Positions 17,139 to 26,260 of a DNA stretch of 64,000 nucleotides are shown here, in pieces (positions within the stretch are counted from its first letter, which is position 1; every line of letters begins with the position of its first letter). Source of the DNA: Cystobacter fuscus (GTDB taxonomy: Bacteria > Myxococcota > Myxococcia > Myxococcales > Myxococcaceae); NCBI RefSeq assembly GCF_002305875.1, contig NZ_CP022098.1, forward strand, positions 9,610,001 through 9,674,000, in the 5' to 3' direction. The position numbers and the translations under genes are program-made. The notes below the pieces were generated by a model that searched no databases, was not told the DNA's origin, and saw nothing but the letters and a program-made list of their open reading frames with translations.

Positions 17139-18311
17139 ATGGAAGCGACCCCCACGCGCCAGCCCGCCCTGGAGTCCCGCCCCTGGCGTTGGCCCGTCCT
17201 CCGCGCCCGCGAGGCCCTGGCGCTGCTGGGGTTCGGCGTGGCGGTGGGCCTCTGGCTGGGCAGCACGGTGTGGCTCACGATGAGGGCGGACGGCAGCACC
17301 GTCCCCTGGACCCGCCCCTTCCTGTGGGAGCTCACCGGAGCCCTCGCGGCCTTCCCGCTGCTTCCCATGGTCCAGACCGCCATCCTGAATGCCCCGAGCC
17401 CTCGTGCCTCCGGGAGGAGCCGTGGCGCGGCCTGGGGGCGGTTCCTCGGCATCCACCTGGGCACCTGGCTGCTCTACACGTCCCTGCACATCCTCTTGAT
17501 GGTGGGATCGCGGAACCTGCTCTACGCGCTCCTCGGGTGGGGCTCCTACGATTACGGGCACCTGGGCTTCCGGGTGCCCATGGAGGCCCAGAAGGATCTG
17601 ATCGTCTACGTGCTCGCCTACGCGGGCCTCACCGTCTACGCGGCCTGGAAGGAGCGCCAGGAGAACGCCCTGCGCGAGGCCCGGCTCGAGGGGCAGCTCA
17701 AGGCGGCCCAGCTCCGCACGCTCATGGGCCAGCTCAACCCGCACTTCCTCTTCAACGCGCTCAACACCATCAGCTCCGTGATGTACGAGGACTTGGCGAA
17801 GACGGACCGGCTCCTGAGCGACCTGGGGCTGCTGCTGCGCGAGAGCCTCGAGCGCGGCACCGGTCCCACCTGGCCACTCGCCGACGAGCGCAAGCACACC
17901 GAGCGGTTCCTCGCCCTGATGCAGGCCCGTTTCGGAGAGCGGCTCCGCGTCCGCTGGGAGCTGGAACCCGGCCTGGAGCCCCTCCCCGTCCCCCGCTTCG
18001 CGCTCCAGCTCCTGGTGGAGAACGCCCTCAAGCACAACCAGGAGCAGCTCACCGGGCTGGAGGTCCGACTCCGCGCCTGGAGCGAGGGGGGCGCCCTGCT
18101 GCTGGAGGTCGAGGACACCGGCCGGGGCCTCGCGCGCCCCTCCCTGGCGACGCACGGCGCCGGCCTGGGCCTCACCGGGCTCCGGCAGGCGCTGGAGCTG
18201 CTCCACGGGCCCGAGGGCCACCTGGAGCTGGGAGCGGGCCCCGAGGGTGGCGCCCGCGTCCGCATCCGGGTCCCCGTGACGAGGGCCCGCTCCGAGGAGG
18301 CCCTGCCATGA
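17139..18311 (+). CDS. LytS/YehU-type sensor histidine kinase
   Basis: The product is 390 residues. Four or so membrane segments lie in residues ~25-170. A his_kinase domain follows with NPHFLFNALNTISS (phospho-accepting His ~202), then an HATPase-like region: LVENALKHNQ as N box, VEDTGRGL as G1 and GAGLGLTGLRQ as G2. This family senses cell-envelope or nutrient signals and phosphorylates a LytTR response regulator. The stop overlaps the start of that regulator by ATGA. Co-transcription with the acyltransferase suggests control of envelope glycan modification; that link is inference. Confidence 0.9.
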   Translation: MEATPTRQPALESRPWRWPVLRAREALALLGFGVAVGLWLGSTVWLTMRADGSTVPWTRPFLWELTGALAAFPLLPMVQTAILNAPSPRASGRSRGAAWGRFLGIHLGTWLLYTSLHILLMVGSRNLLYALLGWGSYDYGHLGFRVPMEAQKDLIVYVLAYAGLTVYAAWKERQENALREARLEGQLKAAQLRTLMGQLNPHFLFNALNTISSVMYEDLAKTDRLLSDLGLLLRESLERGTGPTWPLADERKHTERFLALMQARFGERLRVRWELEPGLEPLPVPRFALQLLVENALKHNQEQLTGLEVRLRAWSEGGALLLEVEDTGRGLARPSLATHGAGLGLTGLRQALELLHGPEGHLELGAGPEGGARVRIRVPVTRARSEEALP

Positions 18312-19078
18312 CGACGCCCCTCTCCGTGCTGGTGGTGGATGACGAGGCCCCCGCCCGGGCCAAGGTGAAGCGCTTCCTCGCGGACGATGCGCGGTTCACC
18401 CTGGCCGGCGAGGCCCAGGACGGCGCCGAGGCGGTGGCACGCATCGAGGCGCTGAAGCCCCACCTGGTGCTGCTCGACATCCAGATGCCGGGGCTCACCG
18501 GCTTCGAGGTGCTGGAGACCCTGGGGCCCGAGCACTGCCCCGAGGTCATCTTCTCCACGGCCTATGATCAGTTCGCCCTGAAGGCCTTCGACGCCCACGC
18601 CGTGGACTACCTGCTCAAGCCCTACGACGCCGAGCGCTTCCGGAGGGCACTGGACAAGGCGTGGACCCGGCTCGACGAAGGGCGCACGGACACGGAGCGC
18701 CTGAAGGCGTTGCTCTCCAGCCTGGAGCCTCCCCGGGAAAAACCCCTGGAGCGCCTGCTGGTGAAGACCGGGGAGGCCTGGGTCGCCCTGCGCGTGGACC
18801 GGGTGAGCCGCTTCTCCGCCGAGGACAAGTACGTGCGCGTCTTCTCCGACGAGGGCCAGCACCTGGTGCGCCAGACGCTCAAGCACCTCGAGGAGCGCCT
18901 GGATCCGCGGCGCTTCGTGCGCGTCCACCGCAGCGAGCTCGTCAACCTCGACGCCGTGGTCCGGCTGGAGCCCTGGAGCCATGGCGATGGTCTGCTGATG
19001 CTCCGGGACGGAGGCTCCGTGGTGCTCAGCCGCACCTACCGCGAGGCCTTCCTGGAGCGCTGGGGCGTGGAGGGATAG
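18308..19078 (+). CDS. LytTR-family response regulator (AlgR/LytR type)
   Basis: The product is 256 residues. The receiver domain (1-120) carries the acidic pair DDE at 11-13, phospho-acceptor Asp57 (LVLLDIQMPG) and Lys104 (YLLKPYDAER). The DNA-binding LytTR domain (~150-252) carries KYVRVFSDEGQ, RRFVRVHRSELVNL and the closing LSRTYREAF. It starts within the kinase stop codon (ATGA), so the pair is translationally coupled. Targets are unknown. Confidence 0.92.
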   Translation: MTTPLSVLVVDDEAPARAKVKRFLADDARFTLAGEAQDGAEAVARIEALKPHLVLLDIQMPGLTGFEVLETLGPEHCPEVIFSTAYDQFALKAFDAHAVDYLLKPYDAERFRRALDKAWTRLDEGRTDTERLKALLSSLEPPREKPLERLLVKTGEAWVALRVDRVSRFSAEDKYVRVFSDEGQHLVRQTLKHLEERLDPRRFVRVHRSELVNLDAVVRLEPWSHGDGLLMLRDGGSVVLSRTYREAFLERWGVEG

Positions 19079-19108
19079 GCTCCCTCGAGCCCCGCAAAGA
19101 CCGCCTCC

Positions 19109-19599
19109 CTCAAGCGGGGACGGAGGCGGGCCCACAGAAGGAGAGCCTCTGCTTGGCCGCGACGGTGGAGGAGCCGAGGAAGCAGAGGACGGCGCGGGTG
19201 GATTGGGCCGGGCTGCTGCGCAGGACGTTCGCACTAGACGTGTTCGCCTGTCCGCGGTGCGGAGGCAGGCGAAAGGTGCTGGCGTATGTGACGGCCCCCG
19301 CTGGGGTGCGCTCGATATTGGAGCACCTGGGACTTCCCACGCAGGCTCTGAAGCGGGCCCCGGCCCGGGGACCACCCCAGCGGGCGTGGTGCTGAACCTG
19401 GCGCAGCCGCTGTCAACACGCCCCAACTCCCCTGCCTCTCTCCTCAAGCGAGGGCGGCCAGGGCAGGGGTGTGCCCCAAGGGGTTGCACCGCCCCGTGTA
19501 CTGGCGCGGCGCGCGGCCTTGCTAGCCCCGGCAGCGGCCCTTCTCGGCCTCTCCGCTCCAGCCCTCACCCTCAACATGGCTTCTATCCCGCCTATACGC
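19109..19599 (+). mobile_element. IS91-like terminal module, copy D (longest intact C-terminus)
   Basis: It begins ctcaagcggggacgg. The frame continues with RTARVDWAGLLRRTFALDVF, then ACPRCGGRRKVLAYVT and SILEHLGLPTQALKR, ending AWC-stop at ~19395. This is the C-terminal zinc region of an IS91-type transposase. The tail ends at the common cctatacgc. It starts 30 bp after the response-regulator stop, so it abuts the two-component operon. Confidence 0.8.
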
Positions 19600-19770
19600 A
19601 AGGCTGGGCTTGCCCCGCTGTAGGCTCCGGGTCACATGGCTGTTAGTGGGCATTCGCCCCTGAGAGGCAGGGGTCGGGCATCTGTCAGGCGGAGCCATTG
19701 CACACTGGCAGGACCGGGGCCCGAGTCCAAGTGTCTAGCGATCCGAAGCGGCCGGGCTATCCTGAGGCTT

Positions 19771-20381
19771 ATGACGCGCACTGCAGAGATTCTAGGCTCG
19801 GAATTCGACGCTCCTGCTCAGCTGCCAGAGCGGTTGGAGCATTACGAGCCTAAGAGGGGCCTAGCCCTGGCGGCACTGAAGCGTGCGGAGGCAGAGGGCG
19901 ATTCGGCTGCCGTCGAAGTCATGTACTGGGAGCTGGGCCTGCTCGATTTGTGGCTCTCGCCCGCAAAGGACGTGTCACCCTATTTCGGTGGCACCTATCA
20001 GGCCTACGCCGAACACTACCGAATCTCGGAGCGCACGATGGCCTACGGCCTCGAGCGGTCCAAGGAGACGCGAGATATCATCCTCAAGCTTCACTACTTA
20101 ACCTTTGTTCTACTTCGCTCAGAGCCACGGGGCAAAACGTGGATGGAGCTCCAGCGGGAGCTTCTGACGTCTTACCGCGAGTATGTGAGTGGGTGCCTCC
20201 AGGGCAGAAAGAGCGCTCCGGCACACACTATAGGAGTATGGATCGAAGGCGCGCTCTCGGCGGCTGGGCCTCTTATGGCCCGCCCAGGTATCATTAGAAA
20301 CGATGCGTATGCAGAATGGGCGCAATGGATCTTTGGCTTGGCGGAGGAGTCGCTGACGTTTCCACGAGAGGAGAAGAAGGA
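19771..20381 (+). pseudogene. DUF4209 protein, 5' part (interrupted by IS66)
   Basis: The frame starts at ATG 19771 (MTRTAEILGSEFDAPAQLP) and encodes ~204 residues of helical sequence (YFGGTYQAYAEHYRISERTM, IGVWIEGALSAAG). It then runs into an IS66 element; the apparent stop at 20410 is inside that element. Removing the IS and one copy of its 8-bp target duplication joins it in frame to 22104-23349, giving a 618-residue protein. The ancestral function is unknown; see the 3' part. Confidence 0.85.
20374..20381. repeat. IS66 target-site duplication, left copy (AAGAAGGA)
   Basis: An 8-bp direct repeat, identical to 22096-22103, immediately outside the GTAC-initiated inverted ends. Eight base pairs is the duplication length expected for IS66 elements. 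Confidence 0.9.
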
Positions 20382-22095
20382 GTACGCGTTCACCGGCTCA
20401 GGCCGGAGGTAAAGTCTGAGCGGTAGTCGAGAAGGGGAGGAGGGAAGGCAATGGCAGCCCGCGTCGATGTGCATAGAGGAGGTCGGTCAGGAACTCCAGC
20501 ACGTTGCGTTGTTGCAGGTCGAGTGTCGTCACGGCTGTCAAGATTCGCTCCACGAAGCGACTGCCTTCGGGCGACTGCGTCCCCAAGCTCGTCTTCCTGT
20601 ACATGACGCAAGGGCGGAGCAGTCTCTCGGCGAAGTTGTTGGTCGGCTCGAGGCCTTCCACCTGGACGAATGTCCACAGGGCCTCCTCGAGCTGGAGAAT
20701 CTTCGCCGCGGTGCCGGCCGTCTCGTCCTCGGCGCACACCGAGGCCTGTCGGAGCAGACGTCCCACCTCCTGCTCCACCTCGCTCATCCGTCGCGCGAAG
20801 TCTTCACGTGACATCGTCCCATCCCGCACCTGGTGCCACCACTTGAACATCCGGTTGCGCTCCTCCATCAGCGCCTGCCCTATTCGGGCGCTTTCTCCTC
20901 CCCTGTCGATGAAGCCCTGGAAGTCCCGGGTGAGGTGGCTCCAGCACAGCTGTCGCAGGGCAGTCTCGTACCAGTTGTACGCGCTCCACCGGTCCGTGAT
21001 GAGAAAGCCCGCGAAATCCTCCCCCAGCAACGCCTTGGCCACTTCGCCGCCATGGCTCGAGGAGATTCGGAAGACGGCTACCAGTGCGGTGGCCGCCAAC
21101 CACAGCCAGGCACGTCGGTGGTGCCCTTGCACCTTTCCCTCGTACCAGCCCGTCTCATCGAGGTGGGCCGCGTCCTGGTCACGCACGTACTGCTCCGCCT
21201 GGGCGACAGGCCCCGACAAGGCTGCGCTCATCTCTTTCTCGCGGTTGCCGATGGCGCCCAGTGACAAGCGCACTCCCAGCAGGTCCGAGAGCGCATCGCG
21301 CACCAGCCGCTTGGAGAGTCTGTACTTTCCCACCAGCAGGCACACCATCGCCGACAAGCGCTCGCCAAACACATGTCCGACGGCCTCGGGTGCGAGCGCC
21401 CGGTTCAGCGTGCCGCAGTGCGCGCACTCCACCGCGTGGCACCGCACCTCGGTCACCAGCGGCTGGAGCGGTGGTATCTCCACCATCTGGTGCCGGTGCA
21501 CTTCGCGCTGCCCTCCCTCCAACTTCTCATTACAGCTGTGGCATCGCTCCGGGGCGGGCACCTCGATGACCCGGTTGACCTGCTCCGGCGGCAGCAGCTC
21601 CCGCTCGTGGAACTCGTGGCCGGGCTGGCCACCCGCACGGCGCCCCGTGGGCTCTCTGGGGGGGCGTCGCACTCCTGGTGGGTCCGACGACGGCGGCTTG
21701 GAGGAATTGGTGGAATTGCGCCTCAGCTGCGCCTCCAACTCCGCCACTCGGCGGGTGAGCGCCTTCACCTGTGCTTCCAGCTCCGCGATGCGGGCATCCC
21801 GCGCGGCCACCTGTGCTTCCAGCTCCGCGATGCGGGCATCCCGCGCGGCCACTTGTGCTTCCAGCTCCGCGATGCGGATGCGGGCGTTTCTGGGCATCAC
21901 CTCCAACATGGAACTGATACACCACGCCTCACGTCACTGCGTCCAGCCCCACTTTCGCGGTCGGCTCTCTCCTGTCCAAACCTCAACCCATCCCACCGCA
22001 TCCCAAGGTCAGCTCAACTACGTCCAGCAGTCGACGGACTCTCCCATTCGAGTTGCTCATCCCCGTCCGGGCTCATCAACCCGGTGAACGGGTAC
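20382..22095 (-). mobile_element. IS66-family insertion sequence, complete (1714 bp)
   Basis: The terminal inverted repeats are GTACGCGTTCACCGG (20382-20396) and, on the other strand, GTACCCGTTCACCGG (22095-22081). An intact transposase gene lies inside on the minus strand. Perfect 8-bp flanking duplications show a direct insertion without later rearrangement, so it is probably recent. The IS66 accessory genes tnpA and tnpB are absent; this is a single-orf (ISBst12-like) type. The ~150 bp between the transposase start and the right end hold no gene. Confidence 0.9.
20398..21909 (-). CDS. IS66-family transposase
   Basis: The product is 503 residues and full length. The N-terminus is a leucine-zipper/coiled coil with three near-identical 14-residue repeats (ARDARIAELEAQVA, 42-nt direct repeats). 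An IS66 zinc finger (CHSCNEKLEGGQ; CAHCGTLN) follows, and then the DDE core: AHLDETGWYEGKVQGHHRRA, ITDRWSAYNWYE, CWSHLTRDFQG and the Glu region TNNFAERLLRPCVMYRKTS. It catalyses its own element's transposition. The start is taken at 21909; internal Met 5 is an alternative. Confidence 0.92.
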   Translation of the reverse strand: MLEVMPRNARIRIAELEAQVAARDARIAELEAQVAARDARIAELEAQVKALTRRVAELEAQLRRNSTNSSKPPSSDPPGVRRPPREPTGRRAGGQPGHEFHERELLPPEQVNRVIEVPAPERCHSCNEKLEGGQREVHRHQMVEIPPLQPLVTEVRCHAVECAHCGTLNRALAPEAVGHVFGERLSAMVCLLVGKYRLSKRLVRDALSDLLGVRLSLGAIGNREKEMSAALSGPVAQAEQYVRDQDAAHLDETGWYEGKVQGHHRRAWLWLAATALVAVFRISSSHGGEVAKALLGEDFAGFLITDRWSAYNWYETALRQLCWSHLTRDFQGFIDRGGESARIGQALMEERNRMFKWWHQVRDGTMSREDFARRMSEVEQEVGRLLRQASVCAEDETAGTAAKILQLEEALWTFVQVEGLEPTNNFAERLLRPCVMYRKTSLGTQSPEGSRFVERILTAVTTLDLQQRNVLEFLTDLLYAHRRGLPLPSLLPFSTTAQTLPPA

Positions 22096-22103
22096 AAGAA
22101 GGA
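22096..22103. repeat. IS66 target-site duplication, right copy (AAGAAGGA)
   Basis: Identical to 20374-20381. Excision between the two copies regenerates codons for EEKKEYLRYRW across the junction. Confidence 0.9.
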
Positions 22104-23349
22104 ATACCTGCGTTACCGCTGGCTTGCCGACTTCCTTGAGCACCTTACGGAACTGCCAGCCTCCGCAGCGTCCCTAACTCTCCAGATGAGGGCGCTTAGT
22201 CTCCTCGGGGAGGCCGCAGTGTTCTACGAGGCTGATCCGCTTGCGGACCGGGGCTCGATCCGCGTGGCTGAGGCCGAGGCCAAACTTCGGAAGCACTGGG
22301 GCGAGAAGGGCGACAAGGTCCATGAACGCAAAGTTCGACGGACATTTGATGCAATCGTGCGTCGAGCCGAATTTTTCCAGAAGACGGGTAACGGATCCAT
22401 CACCGCAGGCGTCTTTCGCGAGGCACGGCAACTTGTTGAGCGTGAGCGACGGTTTTTCACCGCTGACGACATTGCTCGGTTGCAGGGCGCAGAGCAGGCG
22501 GCCCTCAATCGGGCTCTAGAGGCGGGGGAGTTCGTTCCCTTCACGGTTTCATTGAAGGTGCCGAGCCAGTTCATGGACTATACGCAAGAGACGCCGGAGA
22601 AGACGGCCGTGGAGCTCGCTGAGCAGGCCGTTCGTGAGATTCCTAATCGTAAGGAGATTGCTGAGAACGTGAAGGAGACAAGCGCCCAGACGCCTCTGCT
22701 GGCAATGGTCAAACGAACTTTGATTAGCCCAGGGAAGGTGGTAGGCGAGAGCAATTCCTTGCAGACGAACCTAGACCGGGACATCGAGAATCGCGCGATG
22801 TCACAGGCTAGCCTATTTGGTGCTGCCGTCAGCATTACGGCGGCGCGCGCAGCGAAAACCGTCGGGCTAACAGAAGAGCATCTGATCATTCCACTCCATC
22901 CGCTCGCGTTAGATGAAGACTCGCTTCTATTCATTCGGCGGGGATGCGAACGTCTCATCGCACAGGACTTCATTTCGGCCACGCACATTCTAATCCTGCG
23001 GGTTGAGGATGTCCTGCGTCGGCATCTCCGCAGGCTCGGAGTAGACACGACGGAATTCAAGGCGGACGTTGGAGACGGAACATCTCGAACCGACGATGTT
23101 CCGTTTGGAAAGCTGATGCGCCTGACGCTTTCGGATGGGCGGACTGTTAAAGATTATCTTGGGAGCGACCTATGGGAGCATCTTGATTCGGTGCTGAATT
23201 CTCAGACGGGGCTGAATCTCCGGAACGAGATTGCCCATGGGCTGGCGCGTCCTCAGCATTGCACGGCAGAGTCCGCAGGGATCGCTCTCGCGCTCCTCTA
23301 TCAGCTGGCCTTTACTGTTTGGCTTGCATCACAATCAGAAACCGATTAG
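22104..23349 (+). pseudogene. DUF4209 protein, 3' part with RNxxxHG motif
   Basis: Encodes 414 residues that continue the frame of 19771-20381. The C-terminal ~90 residues hold LRNEIAHGL, matching the conserved RNxxxHG signature of DUF4209, preceded by LILRVEDVLRRHLR and followed by a hydrophobic helix (IALALLYQLAFTVWLA). An R-N-x3-H motif resembles HEPN-type RNases, so an RNA-directed role is possible but unproven. As it stands the gene has no start of its own and is split by IS66. Codon use is less GC-rich than the core. Bases 23350-23674 downstream hold no recognisable gene. Confidence 0.8.
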
Positions 23350-23674
23350 CTGTTGAAAAGCACCAGCAGCTTCCGCTCGGCGAGCGGCCGCTCCACCGTC
23401 CCCATCGTACTCAGTGATGTAGACAGCATTCCCGCCCGCATTAATGTTGGAGCATCGTTCCAGGCCACCACGCCCCCTTTCGGAGGTGTGCTGCGTTTCC
23501 ATGAGGGCGGAGAGCAGTTGGTGGCGGCTGCCCTCACACGCTACGACGTGAGCCCATGTGCGGGGGCTGTCAAGGGGGATGAGTTGTTTCTCGTCCCGCT
23601 CAGGCGCCCCCCCTGTTTGGTTGGCCGTCCCGCATTCTATCCTTCGGGGCTGATGCTCCTGGGGGGCCAGCGCC

Positions 23675-25315
23675 ATGTCGAAGAAGCAACCGAATCCTGC
23701 GGTGGGGAAGAGTGGAGGAACGCAGCTCGAGGTCCGGCGGGGCCCGCCACCGTGGGCGCCGGCCGGGGCCCTCTGGCTCATTGTCCTGATTTTCCATGCG
23801 GCCTGCGCGTCGCAGGGGCCCGCGTCAAGCAGGGGGGCTGGGGGCGGCCGGACAGGTGACGAGGCCGCGGAGAGCGAGGCGCGAGCGGCGCCGAGGGAGT
23901 TGCAGCCGGTGCTTGTTGTGTACGCGGCCGAGGTGGAGGCGCGCGGCAGCACGCGGGTGGTGGCCGTCACGCGGGAGGAGTACCAGCGCGCGGTGGCGCA
24001 TCTCCTCCAGCGCCACCAGGTGCACGGGACGCCTCAGGAGGCCGCCCAGGGGCTGCTCCAGGCCATGCCCGAGGAGGAGTTGCTCGCCGAGGTGTACCGG
24101 GACAAGGTGCTCACGCTGGTGCCGCTCAACGACAAGGGCACGCTCGTCCCCGAGGCCGAGGCGGCACTCAAGGCAAAGTACCTGCGGTGGTGCCAGCCAC
24201 GGGGCGGCGGGGACTGCCTGGGCCTCTTCACGGATGGGCCCTACCTGCGCACGGACGACAGGCGCACCCTGGCGCTCGCCCTGGCTTTCGGGGGCGTGCT
24301 CGACGAGACGCGAGCGGCCCTCGGGCGCGAGCTCAGCCCGCAGGCGCTGCTCTCCTCCCTGGTGTGGGCGGCGGGCCTGTACCTGGCGCTCTGGCTGCTA
24401 CCGGAGCCGAGCACGAAGGCGGCTGCCGCCGCGCTTTCCGTGGTGCTGCTGGCCTGGTTGGGCGTGGACGCCCTGTGGGGCCTCATGGACGGGTGGGCCA
24501 GCATGGCGCACGCGGCGCACGAGGCCACCACGTTCGAGGAGCTGCGCGACGCCGGCGAGGCCTTCGGCAAGCGCATCGGCACGCACGCGGCCCGGGCCCT
24601 CATTCTCTCGGTGGCCACTCTCACCGGGCGGACCCTGGGCGAGGTGGCCACGCACGTGCGCTCGCTGCCCAGGTTCAACCAGGTGCAGGCGCAGTGGGCC
24701 GCCCAGGGCATGGAGGGCTCGGTAGCGGTGGCCATGGAGGAGGCGGCCGCGGTGGAGGTGGTGGTGGAGCAGGGCCGCGCCCTCGTTGTTCTCACGTCCC
24801 CGCAGGCAGCTGTCGCCATCAACGTCTTGGCGAGGAGCGGCAGCTCGAGAGCATCTGGAGGGCACTCAGGCACCGTGGCCATCCGGCACCGCGGTGGCAA
24901 CATGCAGGTCATCCTCAGCAATGGCGAGCGGTGGCACCTCCCGCGAGGCAAGAGCTACAGGGACATTCCGGCGAAGGACCGGCTGGGCGACGAGCTGCAG
25001 GCAGCGGTGAAGGAGTTTGCGGCGAAGTGGTCCCAGGCGTTTCTGAGGGACGAGGAGCGTAGGGCCATCGACGCAGTGCGAAGCCGCGGTCTCGAGTACC
25101 GCGCGAATCTCCTGGAGCGGCAGGCGCGCGGGCGGTGGGTGGAGCTCCAGATGAAGCAGCGGTTCCCGAGCCTGTCGTGGAACAGCCGCGGTGTCGACAT
25201 CACGGGCCCGGGGGGACAGAGTTACCACTACGAGATCCTGTCTGGCACGGAGTCGAACTTCGCGTTGCACGGGCGACGGATGGCGAGCACCTTCTTTCGT
25301 ATGATCTTCTTCTGA
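23675..25315 (+). CDS. SitA5-like polymorphic lipoprotein toxin
   Basis: The product is 546 residues. The signal ends in a lipobox (LIVLIFHAACAS). The long conserved middle includes VTREEYQRAVAHLLQRH, PEEELLAEVYRDKVLTLVPL, YLRWCQPRGGGDCLGLFTDG and two membrane segments (~235-275), the body shared by Myxococcus SitA5-family toxins. The C-terminal ~110 residues carry the effector: KQRFPSLSWNSRGVDITGPG, YHYEILSGTESNFALHGRR. A GVD...YEI arrangement hints at a nuclease fold but is not proof. SitA toxins pass between kin cells by outer-membrane exchange and kill those lacking the cognate SitI. The gene downstream is the likely immunity gene; no sitB is visible. Confidence 0.82.
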   Translation: MSKKQPNPAVGKSGGTQLEVRRGPPPWAPAGALWLIVLIFHAACASQGPASSRGAGGGRTGDEAAESEARAAPRELQPVLVVYAAEVEARGSTRVVAVTREEYQRAVAHLLQRHQVHGTPQEAAQGLLQAMPEEELLAEVYRDKVLTLVPLNDKGTLVPEAEAALKAKYLRWCQPRGGGDCLGLFTDGPYLRTDDRRTLALALAFGGVLDETRAALGRELSPQALLSSLVWAAGLYLALWLLPEPSTKAAAAALSVVLLAWLGVDALWGLMDGWASMAHAAHEATTFEELRDAGEAFGKRIGTHAARALILSVATLTGRTLGEVATHVRSLPRFNQVQAQWAAQGMEGSVAVAMEEAAAVEVVVEQGRALVVLTSPQAAVAINVLARSGSSRASGGHSGTVAIRHRGGNMQVILSNGERWHLPRGKSYRDIPAKDRLGDELQAAVKEFAAKWSQAFLRDEERRAIDAVRSRGLEYRANLLERQARGRWVELQMKQRFPSLSWNSRGVDITGPGGQSYHYEILSGTESNFALHGRRMASTFFRMIFF

Positions 25316-25322
25316 GGCCCGA

Positions 25323-25934
25323 GTGACTCCCAACATCCACTACGAAAAGCGAGAGATTGTCGGTGAGCGGCTGGAGCTGGCTAAGGGCCCGATCTACTGG
25401 CTCGGCCCCGACCTCACGGTGCGCGACTCCACTGTCATCATCAGTGCGGCTGGGCGGTCGGTGGTGCCTATGTCGGGCCAGTTCATCAACTGCACCATCC
25501 AGGCGAAGGGCCAGCTTACGGGCCTGCCTTGGGCACCGATGAAGCTGACCGGGTGCCGGTTCAAGGGTCGCTTTACCGGCAATGACTTCGGCTTCCGCGA
25601 GGATGTGGACGAGAGGTGGAAGGGCGGTGGAATTGAGGACTGCGACTTCACGGAGGCGCAGCTCAACGGCTGCCGGTTCTTCAACTGCGACATGGGCACC
25701 ATTCGACTGCCACGCTGGCCGTGCTTCAGCTTCCTGGACGCACGCGGGCACGCGGCGGAGCTGGCGCGGCGGGCGTGGCCTGGGTCCTTCGACTCGGTGG
25801 TCAGGACGGTGTGCGATCCGCCCAAGGGCACGGTCGCGTCGGTGTGGCACGCGCATACCGTTGCCAAGAAGAGTGACACGACAGTCGAGGAACTGCGCGC
25901 GGCGCTGGAGACGGCCCCGGGAATTTTCATGTAG
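25323..25934 (+). CDS. Putative SitI-type immunity protein
   Basis: The product is 203 residues from a GTG at 25323, 7 bp after the toxin stop, with TGAGG upstream. The centre has pentapeptide-like beta-helix repeats (VRDSTVIIS, FINCTIQAKG, LTGCRFKGRF, IEDCDFTEAQLNGCRFFNCDM). The C-terminus is an alpha/beta region ending VEELRAALETAPGIFM. There is no signal peptide, as expected for a cytoplasmic antitoxin. Its position, orientation and the shared terminator support toxin neutralisation. The repeat type could also act as a general scaffold. Confidence 0.72.
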   Translation: MTPNIHYEKREIVGERLELAKGPIYWLGPDLTVRDSTVIISAAGRSVVPMSGQFINCTIQAKGQLTGLPWAPMKLTGCRFKGRFTGNDFGFREDVDERWKGGGIEDCDFTEAQLNGCRFFNCDMGTIRLPRWPCFSFLDARGHAAELARRAWPGSFDSVVRTVCDPPKGTVASVWHAHTVAKKSDTTVEELRAALETAPGIFM

Positions 25935-25970
25935 GGCGGGGCCCCAGCTCGCGCAGGTGCTAAAGAATAA

Positions 25971-26000
25971 CCCCGGCCCGAGGAGACCTCGGGGCCGGGG
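25971..26000 (+). terminator. Hairpin after the toxin-immunity pair
   Basis: CCCCGGCCCGAG and CTCGGGGCCGGGG form a 12-bp GC-rich stem with one bulged G and a short loop, 37 bp after the immunity stop. No clear T-run follows. It probably ends the two-gene transcript. Confidence 0.6.
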
Positions 26001-26044
26001 CTGTCGTCGGCAGTGCGTTTGAGACTCCGGGACTGCGCGAGGGA

Positions 26045-26165
26045 CGCCCGCCCTGTAGAATTGGTGTTCCCGCCTCCGACTCTCCGGGGCGCATTCTCCT
26101 TCAGGGAGGCCAGAGGCACGACGAAGAAGCACCCGAGTCCTGCGGTGGGGGGGGGCGGTGGAACG
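26045..26165 (+). repeat. Decayed copy of the SitA gene's upstream region and start
   Basis: The sequence cgaagaagcacccgagtcct followed by gcggtgggg resembles the SitA start region at 23675-23712 (cgaagaagcaaccgaatcct then gcggtgggg). The preceding ~80 bp align loosely with 23600-23674. The coding frame is lost after ~12 codons. It looks like the leftover start of a second, deleted toxin gene. Confidence 0.5.
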
Positions 26166-26260
26166 CGGTTCGCGGACAGAGTGCGCATTCGGGGCTGGCC
26201 CTGGCAGGGCCTGCGAGCGCCGCCAGTCGGGTTGCCGCCGGACCCAGAGCCTTGGACCTA

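Noticed and set aside
14847-18221. A 1124-codon open frame on the minus strand across the amylase, acyltransferase and kinase genes
   Set aside because: Only the first part, to 15743, has a recognised protein. The remainder is antisense to two clear plus-strand genes and reads as low-complexity Glu/Gly/Arg/Ala, a product of GC-biased codons.
21750-21900. Tandem DNA repeats of 42 bp
   Set aside because: They encode the repeated coiled-coil heptads at the IS66 transposase N-terminus and need no separate explanation.
23350-23674. Possible small gene between DUF4209 and the toxin (frames on both strands)
   Set aside because: Neither strand gives a protein-like sequence with a start site; the plus frame simply runs into the toxin gene in another phase.
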